From JBKHYJ01 sp046565505 (lineage in GTDB: Bacteria > Acidobacteriota > Blastocatellia > UBA7656): 64,000 bases of DNA. Each line of letters opens with the position of its first letter. Position 1 is the stretch's first letter. The stretch covers positions 60,130 through 124,129 of the forward strand of contig JBKHYJ010000131.1 in the NCBI GenBank assembly GCA_046565505.1. Reading direction: 5' to 3'. A model generated the notes under the pieces. The model had not been told where the DNA came from. It did no database searches and saw nothing but the letters and a program-made list of their open reading frames with translations. Position numbers and translations under genes: made by a program. Below, piece by piece: positions 1 through 8,637 of this stretch.

Positions 1-173
1 AGATCGCGCAGCACGCGGCGGTCATCGACGTGCCGGTGGGCGGCGGCCACGTCGTGCTGTTTTCCAACAACCCCGTATGGCGTGGGGAGACGCAGGGGAG
101 CTACTTCCTGGTGTTCAACGCCATCCTGAATTTCGATAACCTGAACGCCGGCCGTAAGCTCGACGAGAAGTAG
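1..173 (+). CDS. C-terminal end of an M14-type zinc carboxypeptidase (5'-truncated by window edge)
   Basis: Reading from base 3, an open frame runs without a stop to TAG at 171-173 and encodes about 56 residues. It contains GGGHVVLFSNNPVWRGETQG followed by a YFLVFNAILNFDNL-like end. This matches my memory of the C-terminus of large exported M14-family carboxypeptidases that are common in acidobacteria, where a 'FANNPMWRGETHG' segment ends the protein. The catalytic zinc-binding domain lies outside the window, so the assignment rests on this tail alone. The next gene starts 145 bases downstream on the same strand. Confidence 0.6.
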   Translation, partial: IAQHAAVIDVPVGGGHVVLFSNNPVWRGETQGSYFLVFNAILNFDNLNAGRKLDEK

Positions 174-318
174 ACAGGTGTTCCCCGGAGCGGGCAAAGC
201 GTCATCGGGGCTTCTTGATTTCTCTCGGCACAGAGAGTAATGAATGGAGCCCCCGACGAATCTCCGCTCCGTGTCCAGAAGTTTAATCTATTCCCGAAAG
301 AAGAGGGGGTGTAATCGC

Positions 319-1131
319 ATGAAGTTGTTTCTCAGACTCGTCCTGTCGTGTTCCTTATGCCTGATTATCACTCAATCGGGCGTCTGCAAGCAGCATGCCC
401 ATAAGGCGGCCAAGGGCGAAGCCCAGGATGATGCCTCCGCTCTGAAAAAACAGATTAAGGATTTGCAGCAAGGCCAGCAGCAGATACTGCAGGAGTTGAG
501 AGAGCTGCGGCAGCTCATACAGGCGAATGCTAACGCGCCGGCCGGCCGGCCGGAGCAGGCGATCAGCCTGAACGTTTATGGCGAGCCATTCTCCGGGAGC
601 AGCTCGGCGCGAGTGGCAATAATCGAGTACTCGGATTTTGAGTGCCCTTTCTGCGGACAGTACAGCCGCGAGGTCTACCCGCGGATTCTCGAAAGCTACG
701 TCAAGGCGGGCAAGGTGAGGTATTACTTCCGCGATTTGCCGTTGCCCATACACCCTAACGCCATGCAGGCGGCGCGCGCCGCCCGTTGCGCGGGCGAGCA
801 GGGTAAATTCTGGGAGATGCACGACAGCCTTTTTGCTGACCAGTCGGCGCTGTCGGAGAAAGACCTTCTGGCGCGGGCTGCGGCGCTCGGCCTGAACCAG
901 CCGAGATTCTCCGAATGTTTCTTCAGCGATAAATACGCCGACAGCATTCGCAAGAGTAAGATGGGCGCAGAGCGCATGGGCGTCACCGGCACGCCCGCGT
1001 TCGCCTTCGGCGTCATCGGGCCGGGCGGGGAAGTGGTGAAGGTGAGCCAGGTGCTTCTCGGCGCGCAGTCTTACGAGGATTTCAAATCCGCCATTGACGA
1101 GCTCCTTTCAGCGCGACCTCAAAGCAAGTAG
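319..1131 (+). CDS. Exported DsbA-like thioredoxin-fold disulfide oxidoreductase
   Basis: A 270-residue protein. The ATG at 319 is chosen because an AGAGGGGG ribosome site lies just before it and a signal peptide (MKLFLRLVLSCSLCLII...) follows directly. The in-frame ATG at 244 would put 25 charged residues ahead of the signal. After the signal come a Lys/Ala-rich linker and a Gln/Leu-rich coiled coil (about residues 35-70), then a DsbA/Thioredoxin_4 domain with the redox motif CPFC in YSDFECPFCGQYS and a cis-Pro loop in GVTGTPAFAFG. Such proteins make or rearrange disulfides in the periplasm. The coiled coil suggests dimerisation, as in DsbC/ScsC-like proteins (inference). A strong hairpin terminator follows. 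Confidence 0.9.
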   Translation: MKLFLRLVLSCSLCLIITQSGVCKQHAHKAAKGEAQDDASALKKQIKDLQQGQQQILQELRELRQLIQANANAPAGRPEQAISLNVYGEPFSGSSSARVAIIEYSDFECPFCGQYSREVYPRILESYVKAGKVRYYFRDLPLPIHPNAMQAARAARCAGEQGKFWEMHDSLFADQSALSEKDLLARAAALGLNQPRFSECFFSDKYADSIRKSKMGAERMGVTGTPAFAFGVIGPGGEVVKVSQVLLGAQSYEDFKSAIDELLSARPQSK

Positions 1132-1173
1132 GGCTTGCGTAGGAGCCGGCGTCCCGGCTCTCGGGGCCATAAG

Positions 1174-1215
1174 CAATAAAGCCTCCGGGGGTAATTCCCG
1201 CCGGAGGCTTTATTG
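1174..1215. terminator. Bidirectional hairpin terminator
   Basis: A perfect 15-bp stem (1174-1188 with 1201-1215, CAATAAAGCCTCCGG and its complement) has a 12-base loop. The A/T-rich stem ends give U-rich tails in both directions. It sits between the converging DsbA-like gene and EXORDIUM-like gene. A second small GAGCCGG/CCGGCTC hairpin lies at 1143-1160. Confidence 0.85.
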
Positions 1216-1269
1216 CATTTCGGAAATTGTCTATGGCCTTATGTTAGACCGCGCCACGCGGCCCGGCCG

Positions 1270-2292
1270 TTAATTGTGAGTCGAGTCCATCATGCAGAAG
1301 TTCCCCGTAGACGTAATTCTGATATTCCTCTGCACCAGGTAATTGCGGGTAGTGCCTGTCGGGGACGTGAGCGTCATGTTGGCGAATGAGCCGTTGGAGG
1401 TCTGGAACTGGAAGTGCCCGAACGTCCACGCGCATTTGTCGGCATTCTCCGCGCCGTTCGAGTCAAACCAGGCGTTGAGGTCCGGGTCGGTATTTGCCTC
1501 TTCCAGCTCATGAGCGACTATCGAGACCATCGCGTCCGCGCCGGCGATGCCATTGGGCGAGGTGGTCTGGGCGGAGCAGGCATTCAGGCAGCGCGCGGCG
1601 TTGCCCACGAACGAGTAGCGGACGTGGCCGACGGAGGTGTTGGCCGCCGTGTGCCAGCCGCAGTATTGTGAGCAGAAGCCCGAACTCTCGGACACGTTCG
1701 ACGAGGTGAGGACAAAATATACGCCGCTGCTGTTGAACGGAAGGCGCCCGCTGCTGATCGCGCTGGTCACTATCGTCAGGACCCTGGCGTCGGTGAGCGA
1801 GGTCCCCTGCGAGCCGGTGTCGGTCGTCTCGCCGCCGAAGGTCACGTTGCCTGTGATCGTGAATCCGCCCGCCGACGCGGTCGTGTTCAACCGATAATAA
1901 GGGGAGCCGCCTATCGAGCGCACGAAGTCTCTCACCACCGCCTGGGCGGCCGGGGTGTCGGCGCCGTTGCCCTGATTCCAGTTCCCGTACCAGATCAAAT
2001 AAACTACCGGCGTAGAAATCAGCGGGCCGCCATGATAGGTCATGTTCGGCGTGGCGACCCCGGTCGACCCTTGCGTCAGGACTCTGCCACTTGGGGCATC
2101 GGCGGCGGTGAATCCTTTCGCCCTGACGGTGCGGTCGGCGCCATGCGGGTTGATGCGGTGGAGAATGGGGAACCCTTCGTCCTGAGCCGGGCTGTCAGGG
2201 GCGCGCAATACTTCCTGCGCGCCGGCGGACCCGACCAGGAAAATGCCGACGAGAAGCGCTGCTGTCACGAAGAACTTTACGTGTCTATTCAT
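1270..2292 (-). CDS. Exported EXORDIUM/PHI-1 (phosphate-induced protein 1) family protein
   Basis: 340 residues with a clear signal peptide (about residues 1-25). The start is fixed by an AGAGGAGG ribosome site. The body follows the plant EXORDIUM/PHI-1 family (PF04674, recognised by eye): YHGGPLISTPVVYLIWYGNW near residue 86, VYFVLTSSNVSESSGFCSQY, a CGWHTA segment, PNGIAGADAMVSIVAHELEE with His at about 261, then NTDPDLNAWFD and NYLVQRN near the end. Plant members are secreted cell-wall proteins linked to growth and carbon status; their biochemical activity is not established. The HELxE motif resembles part of a zincin signature but lacks the second His. The gene is followed by an M36 peptidase gene on the same strand with a long gap, so co-transcription is doubtful. 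Confidence 0.85.
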   Translation of the reverse strand: MNRHVKFFVTAALLVGIFLVGSAGAQEVLRAPDSPAQDEGFPILHRINPHGADRTVRAKGFTAADAPSGRVLTQGSTGVATPNMTYHGGPLISTPVVYLIWYGNWNQGNGADTPAAQAVVRDFVRSIGGSPYYRLNTTASAGGFTITGNVTFGGETTDTGSQGTSLTDARVLTIVTSAISSGRLPFNSSGVYFVLTSSNVSESSGFCSQYCGWHTAANTSVGHVRYSFVGNAARCLNACSAQTTSPNGIAGADAMVSIVAHELEEANTDPDLNAWFDSNGAENADKCAWTFGHFQFQTSNGSFANMTLTSPTGTTRNYLVQRNIRITSTGNFCMMDSTHN

Positions 2293-2752
2293 GGTAATCC
2301 TCCTCTAAATTTGGTGGTGATCTACGAACCGAGCGGCGCACGAATCACATGCCGGCGAGTAAGAATTACCCCCGGAGGTCGTCGCCGAGATAGCCTTTAT
2401 AAGGCCAACCCAGAATTAATTGACACGAATAGGGACCAATAAGTATAAGCGCCCTCGACCCCGCGTGCAGCAGGACCGACACCTATAGCCCATTACCTCT
2501 TGCTATGTTTACTGTATTTAGGACTTGCTCTAAAGTGGGATGCTCTCCTACGGACAGCGGGAGACTAACAATTTTTTTGTCGCGTGTCAAAGTATTTCTT
2601 CTTACCGTAGGAAGAAAATCAATTTTGACAGTGTGGGCGGCGGGCCGCGGTCATAGCGGATAAAAAAATGAAGGTGCGCGGAGAACCAGGTGTCTCCCGC
2701 GCACCTCCTCTTTTATAGGCTCATGGCTACAGGGATAGCCCGCGCCTGGCGG
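2293..2752. other. Intergenic, 460 bp: leader of the EXORDIUM-like gene plus a terminator
   Basis: No convincing gene. It holds the AGAGGAGG ribosome site of the leftward EXORDIUM-like gene, an A/T-rich stretch around 2560-2625 that may carry its promoter, and the terminator of the M36 gene at 2672-2706. The rightward frames here are antisense shadows of the peptidase gene. Confidence 0.6.
2663..2706 (-). terminator. Rho-independent terminator of the M36 peptidase gene
   Basis: A 10-bp stem (2672-2681 with 2697-2706, AGGTGCGCGG) is followed on the minus strand, after a few bases, by a run of seven T (2663-2669). It lies 47 bases past the peptidase stop codon. Confidence 0.85.
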
Positions 2753-5341
2753 TTATTGCCTTGTCACCTTAACGTCATCGACGCCCGCCTCAACGAGGCT
2801 CGCGGTCCCGGCGTCGGCGGCCTCGATTTGTATGTTTACGGTCTGCCCCGCGAAGGCGCTGATGTCTACGGTCGTCAGCACCCACGCGCCGTTTACGTTC
2901 ACGGCCGCGCCGAGCTTCTGGAACACCGTCGTGGTCGTGGACCCGCTCACGATACTCACCCTCAAGAAGTCCGCGCTCGTCGCGTTACTCCCGTGAGCCA
3001 GGTAGGAGTTGAATGACAGGGTCAGAGTCCCCGTCGCCGGCAGCGTGATCGCGGGCGAGCGGGCGGACGTGGTGCCGCCGTCGATGTCATTTTCCCCCGC
3101 CGACGCGCCCGCCAGCGCCCCCGTCACCAGGTCGTTGACGCCGCTTGTGGTCGTGCCGAGCTGCTTCGCCCCGCTGGAGTTGGTATCCTCCGGGTTGGCG
3201 CGCTCCCACTGGCCGGTCGTGGCCGTGTCTGTGCCGTTCGGGTTACGCACCCAGCCGAGGCTCGTCTCGAAGTCGTCTGAGAATACGACGGTCGCGCCCC
3301 CGCCTCCTCCGCCCGCGCAATCCGGCGGGAGGTCCGTAGCGGCGTTATGCGTAGTGCCATTGTTGCCCGTCGCGGAATTGCCCATCCCGTGGCGCGCGAA
3401 AACGGTCCATATTGCGCACTTGTTAGCGCCGCCGTTGAGATTCTGGTCGGCTTGCAGTATGCCGTTGCGCGCGTCGAGGAACGAAGGGCTGCACGGCGTA
3501 AACTTCATGCCTTCAAGCACGATGCGGTCCACCAGTGCCGCGCCTAGCGAATCGCGGAGGTCCCACAGGGTCGCGGCCCAGACTTCCCCGTCGCGGTGCA
3601 CCTCAAACCCGCCGACCCCTAGGTCCGCGTAAGAGTCGTGTACAGGGTCCGCCGGGACAGAGTACGCCGCGCGGCGTATTCCCCGCGTAGTGTTATTGGC
3701 GACGTATTCGCCGACCCTGCCGTCGTTGAAGAATGAGCAGGCCCAGTAATCCGACCAGCCCTCGCCCATAGCCCCCGCTTGCGTGCCCCCGAGGCAGCTC
3801 GTGTTCGCGGGGCCGCCCACGAGCCGGTTCGATACGCCATGCCCGAACTCATGCAAGACCACGTCGCCGTCTTGCGAGCTGTCGCGGTCGTCCGTGAGTG
3901 CGGTCGTGCCCAGGGTGAAAAGGAACTGCTGCATGCGCGGCCGGCTGCCGTCGGGCGGCGTTGAAAAATTGGCGTTGTTCGTGCCAGAGCCATCCTGAGC
4001 CTCGCCCCTGACGGAGTCGTTGCCCGTGCCGCCCCGGCCGAAGTTGTTCGTCTGGAAATTCCCCGCCGACTCCGTGAACCCGAGGCGGTACGTGTAATCG
4101 TGCGCGATGTTGATGAAGTAAAACAGGTTCGACACGACGGCCGGCTGCTCCGTGCGCGGGTCCACGCCGGTCGCGAACGGGAAAGTGAAGTCCTGCGTGG
4201 AAGATGAGGCGTGCCCGTTCGATAGCCCCGTGGTGTTGTTGGGGTCGGGCGTGTTGTTGGCGTCCGTGTCGAGGTACGCCTCGACGTTATTGCCCGTCGT
4301 CACAGTCGAAGTGCCCATCCAGCCGGCGCTGGTATTAATCACCGTGTCGCCCACGAAAGATACGAGCGAGCGGGCGCCGGCGGTCGGGCTTTCGGTGAAA
4401 ACGGTCCCCTGCGCCACGTCCGCGTAGAGGTTGTAACGGAACAGAAGGTCCCCGCTGTTGGCGTCCACTAATATCTCGTACCACTCGCTCGGGCCTACGT
4501 CCACGTACGAGTGCCAGGCCGCCACGGCTTTGTCGCCCACGTGGATCACGCGCAGGTCAGAGATGATGTTGTCGTAGCCCGCGCCCAGCGGGTTCGCGAA
4601 GACGGAGCGGTCGCCGATTTCTGCCCGCGGCTCAAGGACGACGGGCGAGGCGACGCCCTCTCTCCCGGCGTACTGCAACGCCTTCCGCAGCGCCCTGGCT
4701 TCGGAGACCTTCGTTCTGGTCTTCACCTTGCCATCGGGGATGAGCATACCTTCATTCACCGAAAGCACTTCGCCCGCGGCGTTGACGGCGACCTGCACAT
4801 GGCCGTGGAAGACGGTTATGCCGTTGATCGTCTGTTCATAATTGAGGAAGCTTATGCCCCCGTCATTGTCTACGTTCTCAAGCTTGAGGGCGCGAACGTC
4901 GCCGGCAGTCAGGCCGAAGATGCCCGTATTGGCCGCCAGGAAGTCGCGCGCGACCGAGTCGTGCGAGCCGGCTTGCGCGGCCGACAGCGGCGCGTCGTAG
5001 TTGAAAAAAGACTTCGGGACGCCGGCCTCGTTGAATTCCACGTGCAGGTTGTCGCGCAGGGCGGGTGCGAGGCCCGCGCGGAATCTTTCGACCGAATCGG
5101 CCCGCCCCTTCGCCGCGCCGCTCGCCAGGCTCGAAGCCGAGAAGGAGCCCGCGTTGTTCTCGCCGCGCTCGCGGCGTATGTCGTAGTTAGGCAGGCCGGT
5201 TATGCCGGTCGGCTCGATTGTGGCTTGCGATACAGTCTCGCCCCGGGCGAGGGACGTATTAGAAGCTTTGGTGACGCCGACCCGGGCCAGGGATGGGACC
5301 ACCAGGAGGACGGCCAAACATACGTAAAGTAAGTTGCGCAT
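2753..5341 (-). CDS. Secreted M36 fungalysin-type metallopeptidase with C-terminal jelly-roll-like domain
   Basis: 862 residues from the ATG at 5341, which has AAAGGAG upstream and opens a signal peptide (MRNLLYVCLAVLLVVPSLA). A frame extends upstream to 5479, but that extension is not signal-like. Order of parts: an FTP/PepSY-like propeptide up to about residue 330, an M36 catalytic domain with HEFGHGVSNRLVGG (HEFGH at about 497-501) and downstream GEGWSDYW supplying the third zinc ligand, then a Gly-rich linker and a C-terminal beta-rich domain of about 160 residues (starting VVFSDDFETSLGW) that resembles MAM/P-domain-like sandwiches used for substrate or surface binding. Fungalysins digest proteins outside the cell after autoprocessing. 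A terminator follows. Confidence 0.92.
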   Translation of the reverse strand: MRNLLYVCLAVLLVVPSLARVGVTKASNTSLARGETVSQATIEPTGITGLPNYDIRRERGENNAGSFSASSLASGAAKGRADSVERFRAGLAPALRDNLHVEFNEAGVPKSFFNYDAPLSAAQAGSHDSVARDFLAANTGIFGLTAGDVRALKLENVDNDGGISFLNYEQTINGITVFHGHVQVAVNAAGEVLSVNEGMLIPDGKVKTRTKVSEARALRKALQYAGREGVASPVVLEPRAEIGDRSVFANPLGAGYDNIISDLRVIHVGDKAVAAWHSYVDVGPSEWYEILVDANSGDLLFRYNLYADVAQGTVFTESPTAGARSLVSFVGDTVINTSAGWMGTSTVTTGNNVEAYLDTDANNTPDPNNTTGLSNGHASSSTQDFTFPFATGVDPRTEQPAVVSNLFYFINIAHDYTYRLGFTESAGNFQTNNFGRGGTGNDSVRGEAQDGSGTNNANFSTPPDGSRPRMQQFLFTLGTTALTDDRDSSQDGDVVLHEFGHGVSNRLVGGPANTSCLGGTQAGAMGEGWSDYWACSFFNDGRVGEYVANNTTRGIRRAAYSVPADPVHDSYADLGVGGFEVHRDGEVWAATLWDLRDSLGAALVDRIVLEGMKFTPCSPSFLDARNGILQADQNLNGGANKCAIWTVFARHGMGNSATGNNGTTHNAATDLPPDCAGGGGGGATVVFSDDFETSLGWVRNPNGTDTATTGQWERANPEDTNSSGAKQLGTTTSGVNDLVTGALAGASAGENDIDGGTTSARSPAITLPATGTLTLSFNSYLAHGSNATSADFLRVSIVSGSTTTTVFQKLGAAVNVNGAWVLTTVDISAFAGQTVNIQIEAADAGTASLVEAGVDDVKVTRQ

Positions 5342-5997
5342 AATCTCTCTTCTTCTCCTTTGAAAGTCGGAATGGTTGCAGGTCGCAGAAACCTGCGTGA
5401 GTGAACGGGAGGCACTACCGTCCTGCCCTGTTTCAGTAAGGCGCGTCACCGCTGCTGAGCGAGGGCCGATCTCGGACAACCCGCTTTAGAGCCCCCTCGC
5501 GGTCGATGCCCGCGGGCATCAATCCCCGAATGGGCCCGATCTTCAAAGCGCGCGATTAGTGGACGGATGTGGGAGGCCGGCGCCGTGGCCGGTCACCGCA
5601 TCGGTTCAGAATTGCCGACCAGAAAATCGTAGGTAGGCTGGTGCTTGTAAGAGCCGAAACCGATGACCGCGACTGGGCCGGTATGGCCCGCTTACGCCCC
5701 GAGGAGGTCACGGATTCAAAACCCCTATTAAAGAACATCAGCGAGGAGGGCCCGCCTGATCAGACGGCCTTTCGGCTCTGACCCACGCGACGCCAGAAAT
5801 ATCTGCTCTGTTTTTATGATTCTGTTTTAAGGCTCTGCTTTAACAGCGCGCCAATTCAATCACAGGGTATGTAACCCTGTCAATGTTTTTAAGGTGATGA
5901 CGCATACCTTTTTCTGGGCCGGCCCTTCTCCGAGGCCCGCTCGATACGCCCGCCTTTTACTGGCGGAGATTAAAGTCTGAAATTCCCCCGGCCGCCT
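5342..5997. other. Intergenic, about 650 bp, no recognised gene
   Basis: Holds the leader of the M36 gene (ribosome site just above 5341). Two short frames at 5556-5781, one per strand, overlap each other and match nothing I recognise. A small hairpin ACAGGGT/ACCCTGT (5862-5880, 5-base loop) is followed on the plus strand by a short T run (5885-5889), but no plus-strand gene precedes it. Otherwise nothing seen. Confidence 0.5.
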
Positions 5998-6543
5998 CTA
6001 CCTCACTTTGAAGTGAGAATCCCCGGGATGAAATCCTTCGCGCGTAATCACGTAGTAAATGGTGTCCAGCCCGCCGACCAGCGCGCGCCTGTCGAACGTC
6101 ATACCCGCTTTCTGCATCACGCGCAATGACGCCAGATTCGGCGCGTCCGCGCTCGCGATGACGCGGTCGAATGCCAACACTTCAAAGCCGTACCTGATCG
6201 TCGCCCTGGCGAGTTCCGTGGCGAGCCCCCTGCCCCAATCGGAAGGCCCGACGCCATAAAGAAGCTGCAATTGAGGCGGGTCATGAAAGAACCAGTAGCC
6301 GCAAAAACCTATCAGCGATTCGCCTCCGCGGGCCGCGGCGCCCCACAGCCCGAACCCCCGCGCCCGAAATAAAGCGCTGCTCTCCTCTACGACCTCGGCG
6401 GCTTGCTCGCGGGAGATCACCTCGTCATCCCAGAGGTATTTGCGCACGCCGGGATGAATCCAGAGGCGGTGTATGTCGTCAACATCATCCGCCGCGAGCG
6501 GGCGGAGTTCGAGGCGCGGCGTTTCAATTATCGGAAACGTCAT
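5998..6543 (-). CDS. GNAT-family N-acetyltransferase (RimJ/RimL type)
   Basis: 181 residues from the ATG at 6543; a longer frame to 6606 overlaps the upstream gene and adds non-homologous sequence. The start MTFPIIETPRLELRPL is the typical opening of RimJ/RimL-like acetyltransferases. A YGVGPSDWGRGLATELARA stretch (about residues 92-110) contains the acetyl-CoA pyrophosphate-binding R/Q-x-x-G-x-G/A type loop, and VIASADAPNLASLRVMQKAG is the family's 'N-xxS-x-x-V-x-E-K-x-G' helix. It would transfer acetyl from acetyl-CoA to an amine such as a ribosomal protein N-terminus, a small molecule or an antibiotic. The substrate cannot be read from sequence. It lies 23 bases downstream of the amidohydrolase stop, so the two may be co-transcribed. 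Confidence 0.88.
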   Translation of the reverse strand: MTFPIIETPRLELRPLAADDVDDIHRLWIHPGVRKYLWDDEVISREQAAEVVEESSALFRARGFGLWGAAARGGESLIGFCGYWFFHDPPQLQLLYGVGPSDWGRGLATELARATIRYGFEVLAFDRVIASADAPNLASLRVMQKAGMTFDRRALVGGLDTIYYVITREGFHPGDSHFKVR

Positions 6544-6566
6544 GGCGTAAGCTCGACGCGGCGACG

Positions 6567-8606
6567 TCAAGGCTGAAAGTCTATGCTCCGCCAGAGCGAG
6601 GCGCAATCATACACCCTGCCGTTCGTCACGACGGTCTTCACTTTGCGGGTGTTGCTGATGGATTCGAGCGGGTTCCCATCGACTATGATCAAGTCTGCTC
6701 GCTTCCCGGCCTCGACCGTGCCTGACTCTTTATCTAACTTCATGACGCGCGCGGGCACGATGGTCGCCGCCTGTATTGCTTCCATAGGCGTGAAGCCCGC
6801 TTTGACGTAGAGCTCCAACTCGCGGTGGACGCTGTGGCCCGGGATCGTCACGTCTGTCCCGGCGACTATCGGGATGCCGGCGCGGTGCAGAGTCATCAGC
6901 ACGCGCGCCAACTGATTCATCGCCCTGCGTATCTGCGGCGCGGCGGCGGGAGGGTACCCCATGTTGTTGAGATGTTCGACCATCTGAGGCGCGACCTTCG
7001 CCATGCCCGGCTCAAAAGTCGTGATGGGCTTCGACTTGATGCGGACCTGTAGCTCCAGAGTCGTGAAGGTCGGGTCGATGACCGTCCCATGTTTTTTGAA
7101 TACCTCGATGGCATGCCTCGCCTCGGGTGAGTCGGGGTCAAAAGGCGCCGTCATGCTGTCATCCGGCTTGACGCTTTTCGCGACGAAGACGGGCGGCAGG
7201 AAGTGCAGGTGGCTGATCTGGTCCATGCCCGCTTCAACCGCCTCAATGGCGTTCATACCTTTGGGCACATGCCCCGTGAGCGTCATCCCGAGCCTGTGCG
7301 CTTCGTCCGCGATCACCCTGAGCAAGTCGGGCTTCACGTCGTCCCTTATCTTAATCATCTCGAAGCCCGCGGCCTTGTAGCGCCGCACCGCGTCGCGCGC
7401 CTCGGCCGGCGTGTCCACTTGAACGTCGAATGCGTGGTCAGAGTTTTTGCCGTTTATGTAGCCGGCCAGCAGCATCCTCGGCCCGAGCCCGCGCCCTTGA
7501 TTGAACGCGTCGCGGAACCGGGTCGCGTATTCAAACTCGTTGCCCACGTCGCGCACAGTCGTCACGCCGGCCGCGAGGTAAGCGGGCCCGAATTCGATCT
7601 GGAATAAATGCGCGTGCATGTCCCAGAGTCCTGGCAGTATGAACTTGCCCGCCGCGTCGATCCTGGTCGCCCCGCTCGGAATCTTTACCTGCGAGGACGG
7701 CCCGGCGGCGGTGACCACTCCGCCGTCGATGATGACCGTGGAATCGGCCACGGGAGCCCTTCCTGTGCCATCAATCAGAGTGCCCCCGACGACCGCCAGC
7801 TTCCCCACGCGCTTCGGACTCAAGCGGTCGGCCAGTTGCGTCAACCTGGCTATGCCGTCGTCCGCCGACCTGGTCAAAAAGAATGGCAGGGCCGACTCGT
7901 AACCCTCGAGCACGGCCGGGAGCGTGTTCTCTGTATCATACCCAATGTTCACGATGGCGATGAGCTGCCCGGCAGAGTCGAGCCAGAGTGTCTGCTCCCC
8001 CCATGTCAGGCCCCCGAGGTCGTAACGCTCGAGCCGGACCTGTCTCCCGCCCACCGCCACCGCATCGCGGCCCCTGTGCTCGACAGTCACTTCGCCGGCG
8101 GGCAGAATCTTCATTCTGCTGACGCCCTTGCTCACGGAGTAGCGGACCAGCATCATCTCCACTGCCAGCGGGGCGTAACCTGCGGCCGCGAAGAAGTGAT
8201 CGGGCACATCCACCTCCCGCGTCTGCTTGCCTTCGCGCACGGTGGCGGTGCGCCCCTTGACTTCAACGGAAATATCCACCTGCGACTTCGACGGCTTCAT
8301 CCCCGCAATCTCGAACCGCTCGGGCGTCAAGTCCCGGCGCAACCTTAGCGTGGCCGCGAGCGGCTTCTCCAGTTCCAGGTAAGGCGCGGTGAATGTTGAC
8401 TTGATGACCAGCGCGTCGCCGTCCGGTGTGATTTCGTAGCTCTCTTCTCCCATGACTTGCTTCAGGTCATACAGTAGGTACTTGCCTCGCTCGGCCGCCT
8501 GCGCGCTCGCGCCGGCCGGGGCCAGGAGTAAGGTCAGGAACACCGCGCATACAGATGCGATGGCGGCGGGGCGGCCCGAAAATAACAAGGAAGAATTGCG
8601 CGTCAT
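6567..8606 (-). CDS. Exported amidohydrolase (imidazolonepropionase-like)
   Basis: 679 residues from the ATG at 8606; a GTG at 8624 is an alternative start. The signal peptide runs to ...APAGASAQA. Residues about 40-260 form an N-terminal domain I do not recognise, common in acidobacterial paralogues. The C-terminal 400 residues are an amidohydrolase: KLAVVGGTLIDGTGRAPV opening, GLWDMHAHL (HxH metal ligands), MTLTGHVPKG and QISHLHF (further His ligands), VAGTDV (Asp ligand), and RADLIIVDGNPLESI closing the beta-sandwich. It probably hydrolyses cyclic amides or peptide-like compounds in the periplasm; the substrate is unknown. The upstream VWA gene stops 32 bases before this start, suggesting one leftward operon: VWA, amidohydrolase, acetyltransferase. 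Confidence 0.88.
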   Translation of the reverse strand: MTRNSSLLFSGRPAAIASVCAVFLTLLLAPAGASAQAAERGKYLLYDLKQVMGEESYEITPDGDALVIKSTFTAPYLELEKPLAATLRLRRDLTPERFEIAGMKPSKSQVDISVEVKGRTATVREGKQTREVDVPDHFFAAAGYAPLAVEMMLVRYSVSKGVSRMKILPAGEVTVEHRGRDAVAVGGRQVRLERYDLGGLTWGEQTLWLDSAGQLIAIVNIGYDTENTLPAVLEGYESALPFFLTRSADDGIARLTQLADRLSPKRVGKLAVVGGTLIDGTGRAPVADSTVIIDGGVVTAAGPSSQVKIPSGATRIDAAGKFILPGLWDMHAHLFQIEFGPAYLAAGVTTVRDVGNEFEYATRFRDAFNQGRGLGPRMLLAGYINGKNSDHAFDVQVDTPAEARDAVRRYKAAGFEMIKIRDDVKPDLLRVIADEAHRLGMTLTGHVPKGMNAIEAVEAGMDQISHLHFLPPVFVAKSVKPDDSMTAPFDPDSPEARHAIEVFKKHGTVIDPTFTTLELQVRIKSKPITTFEPGMAKVAPQMVEHLNNMGYPPAAAPQIRRAMNQLARVLMTLHRAGIPIVAGTDVTIPGHSVHRELELYVKAGFTPMEAIQAATIVPARVMKLDKESGTVEAGKRADLIIVDGNPLESISNTRKVKTVVTNGRVYDCASLWRSIDFQP

Positions 8607-8637
8607 AAGGGTGTAGTCTCTCACAATTGCTCTGACA

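Noticed and set aside
5569..5781. 70-residue frame upstream of the M36 gene
   Set aside because: Overlaps an opposite frame of similar length, has no good ribosome site and resembles no family I know.
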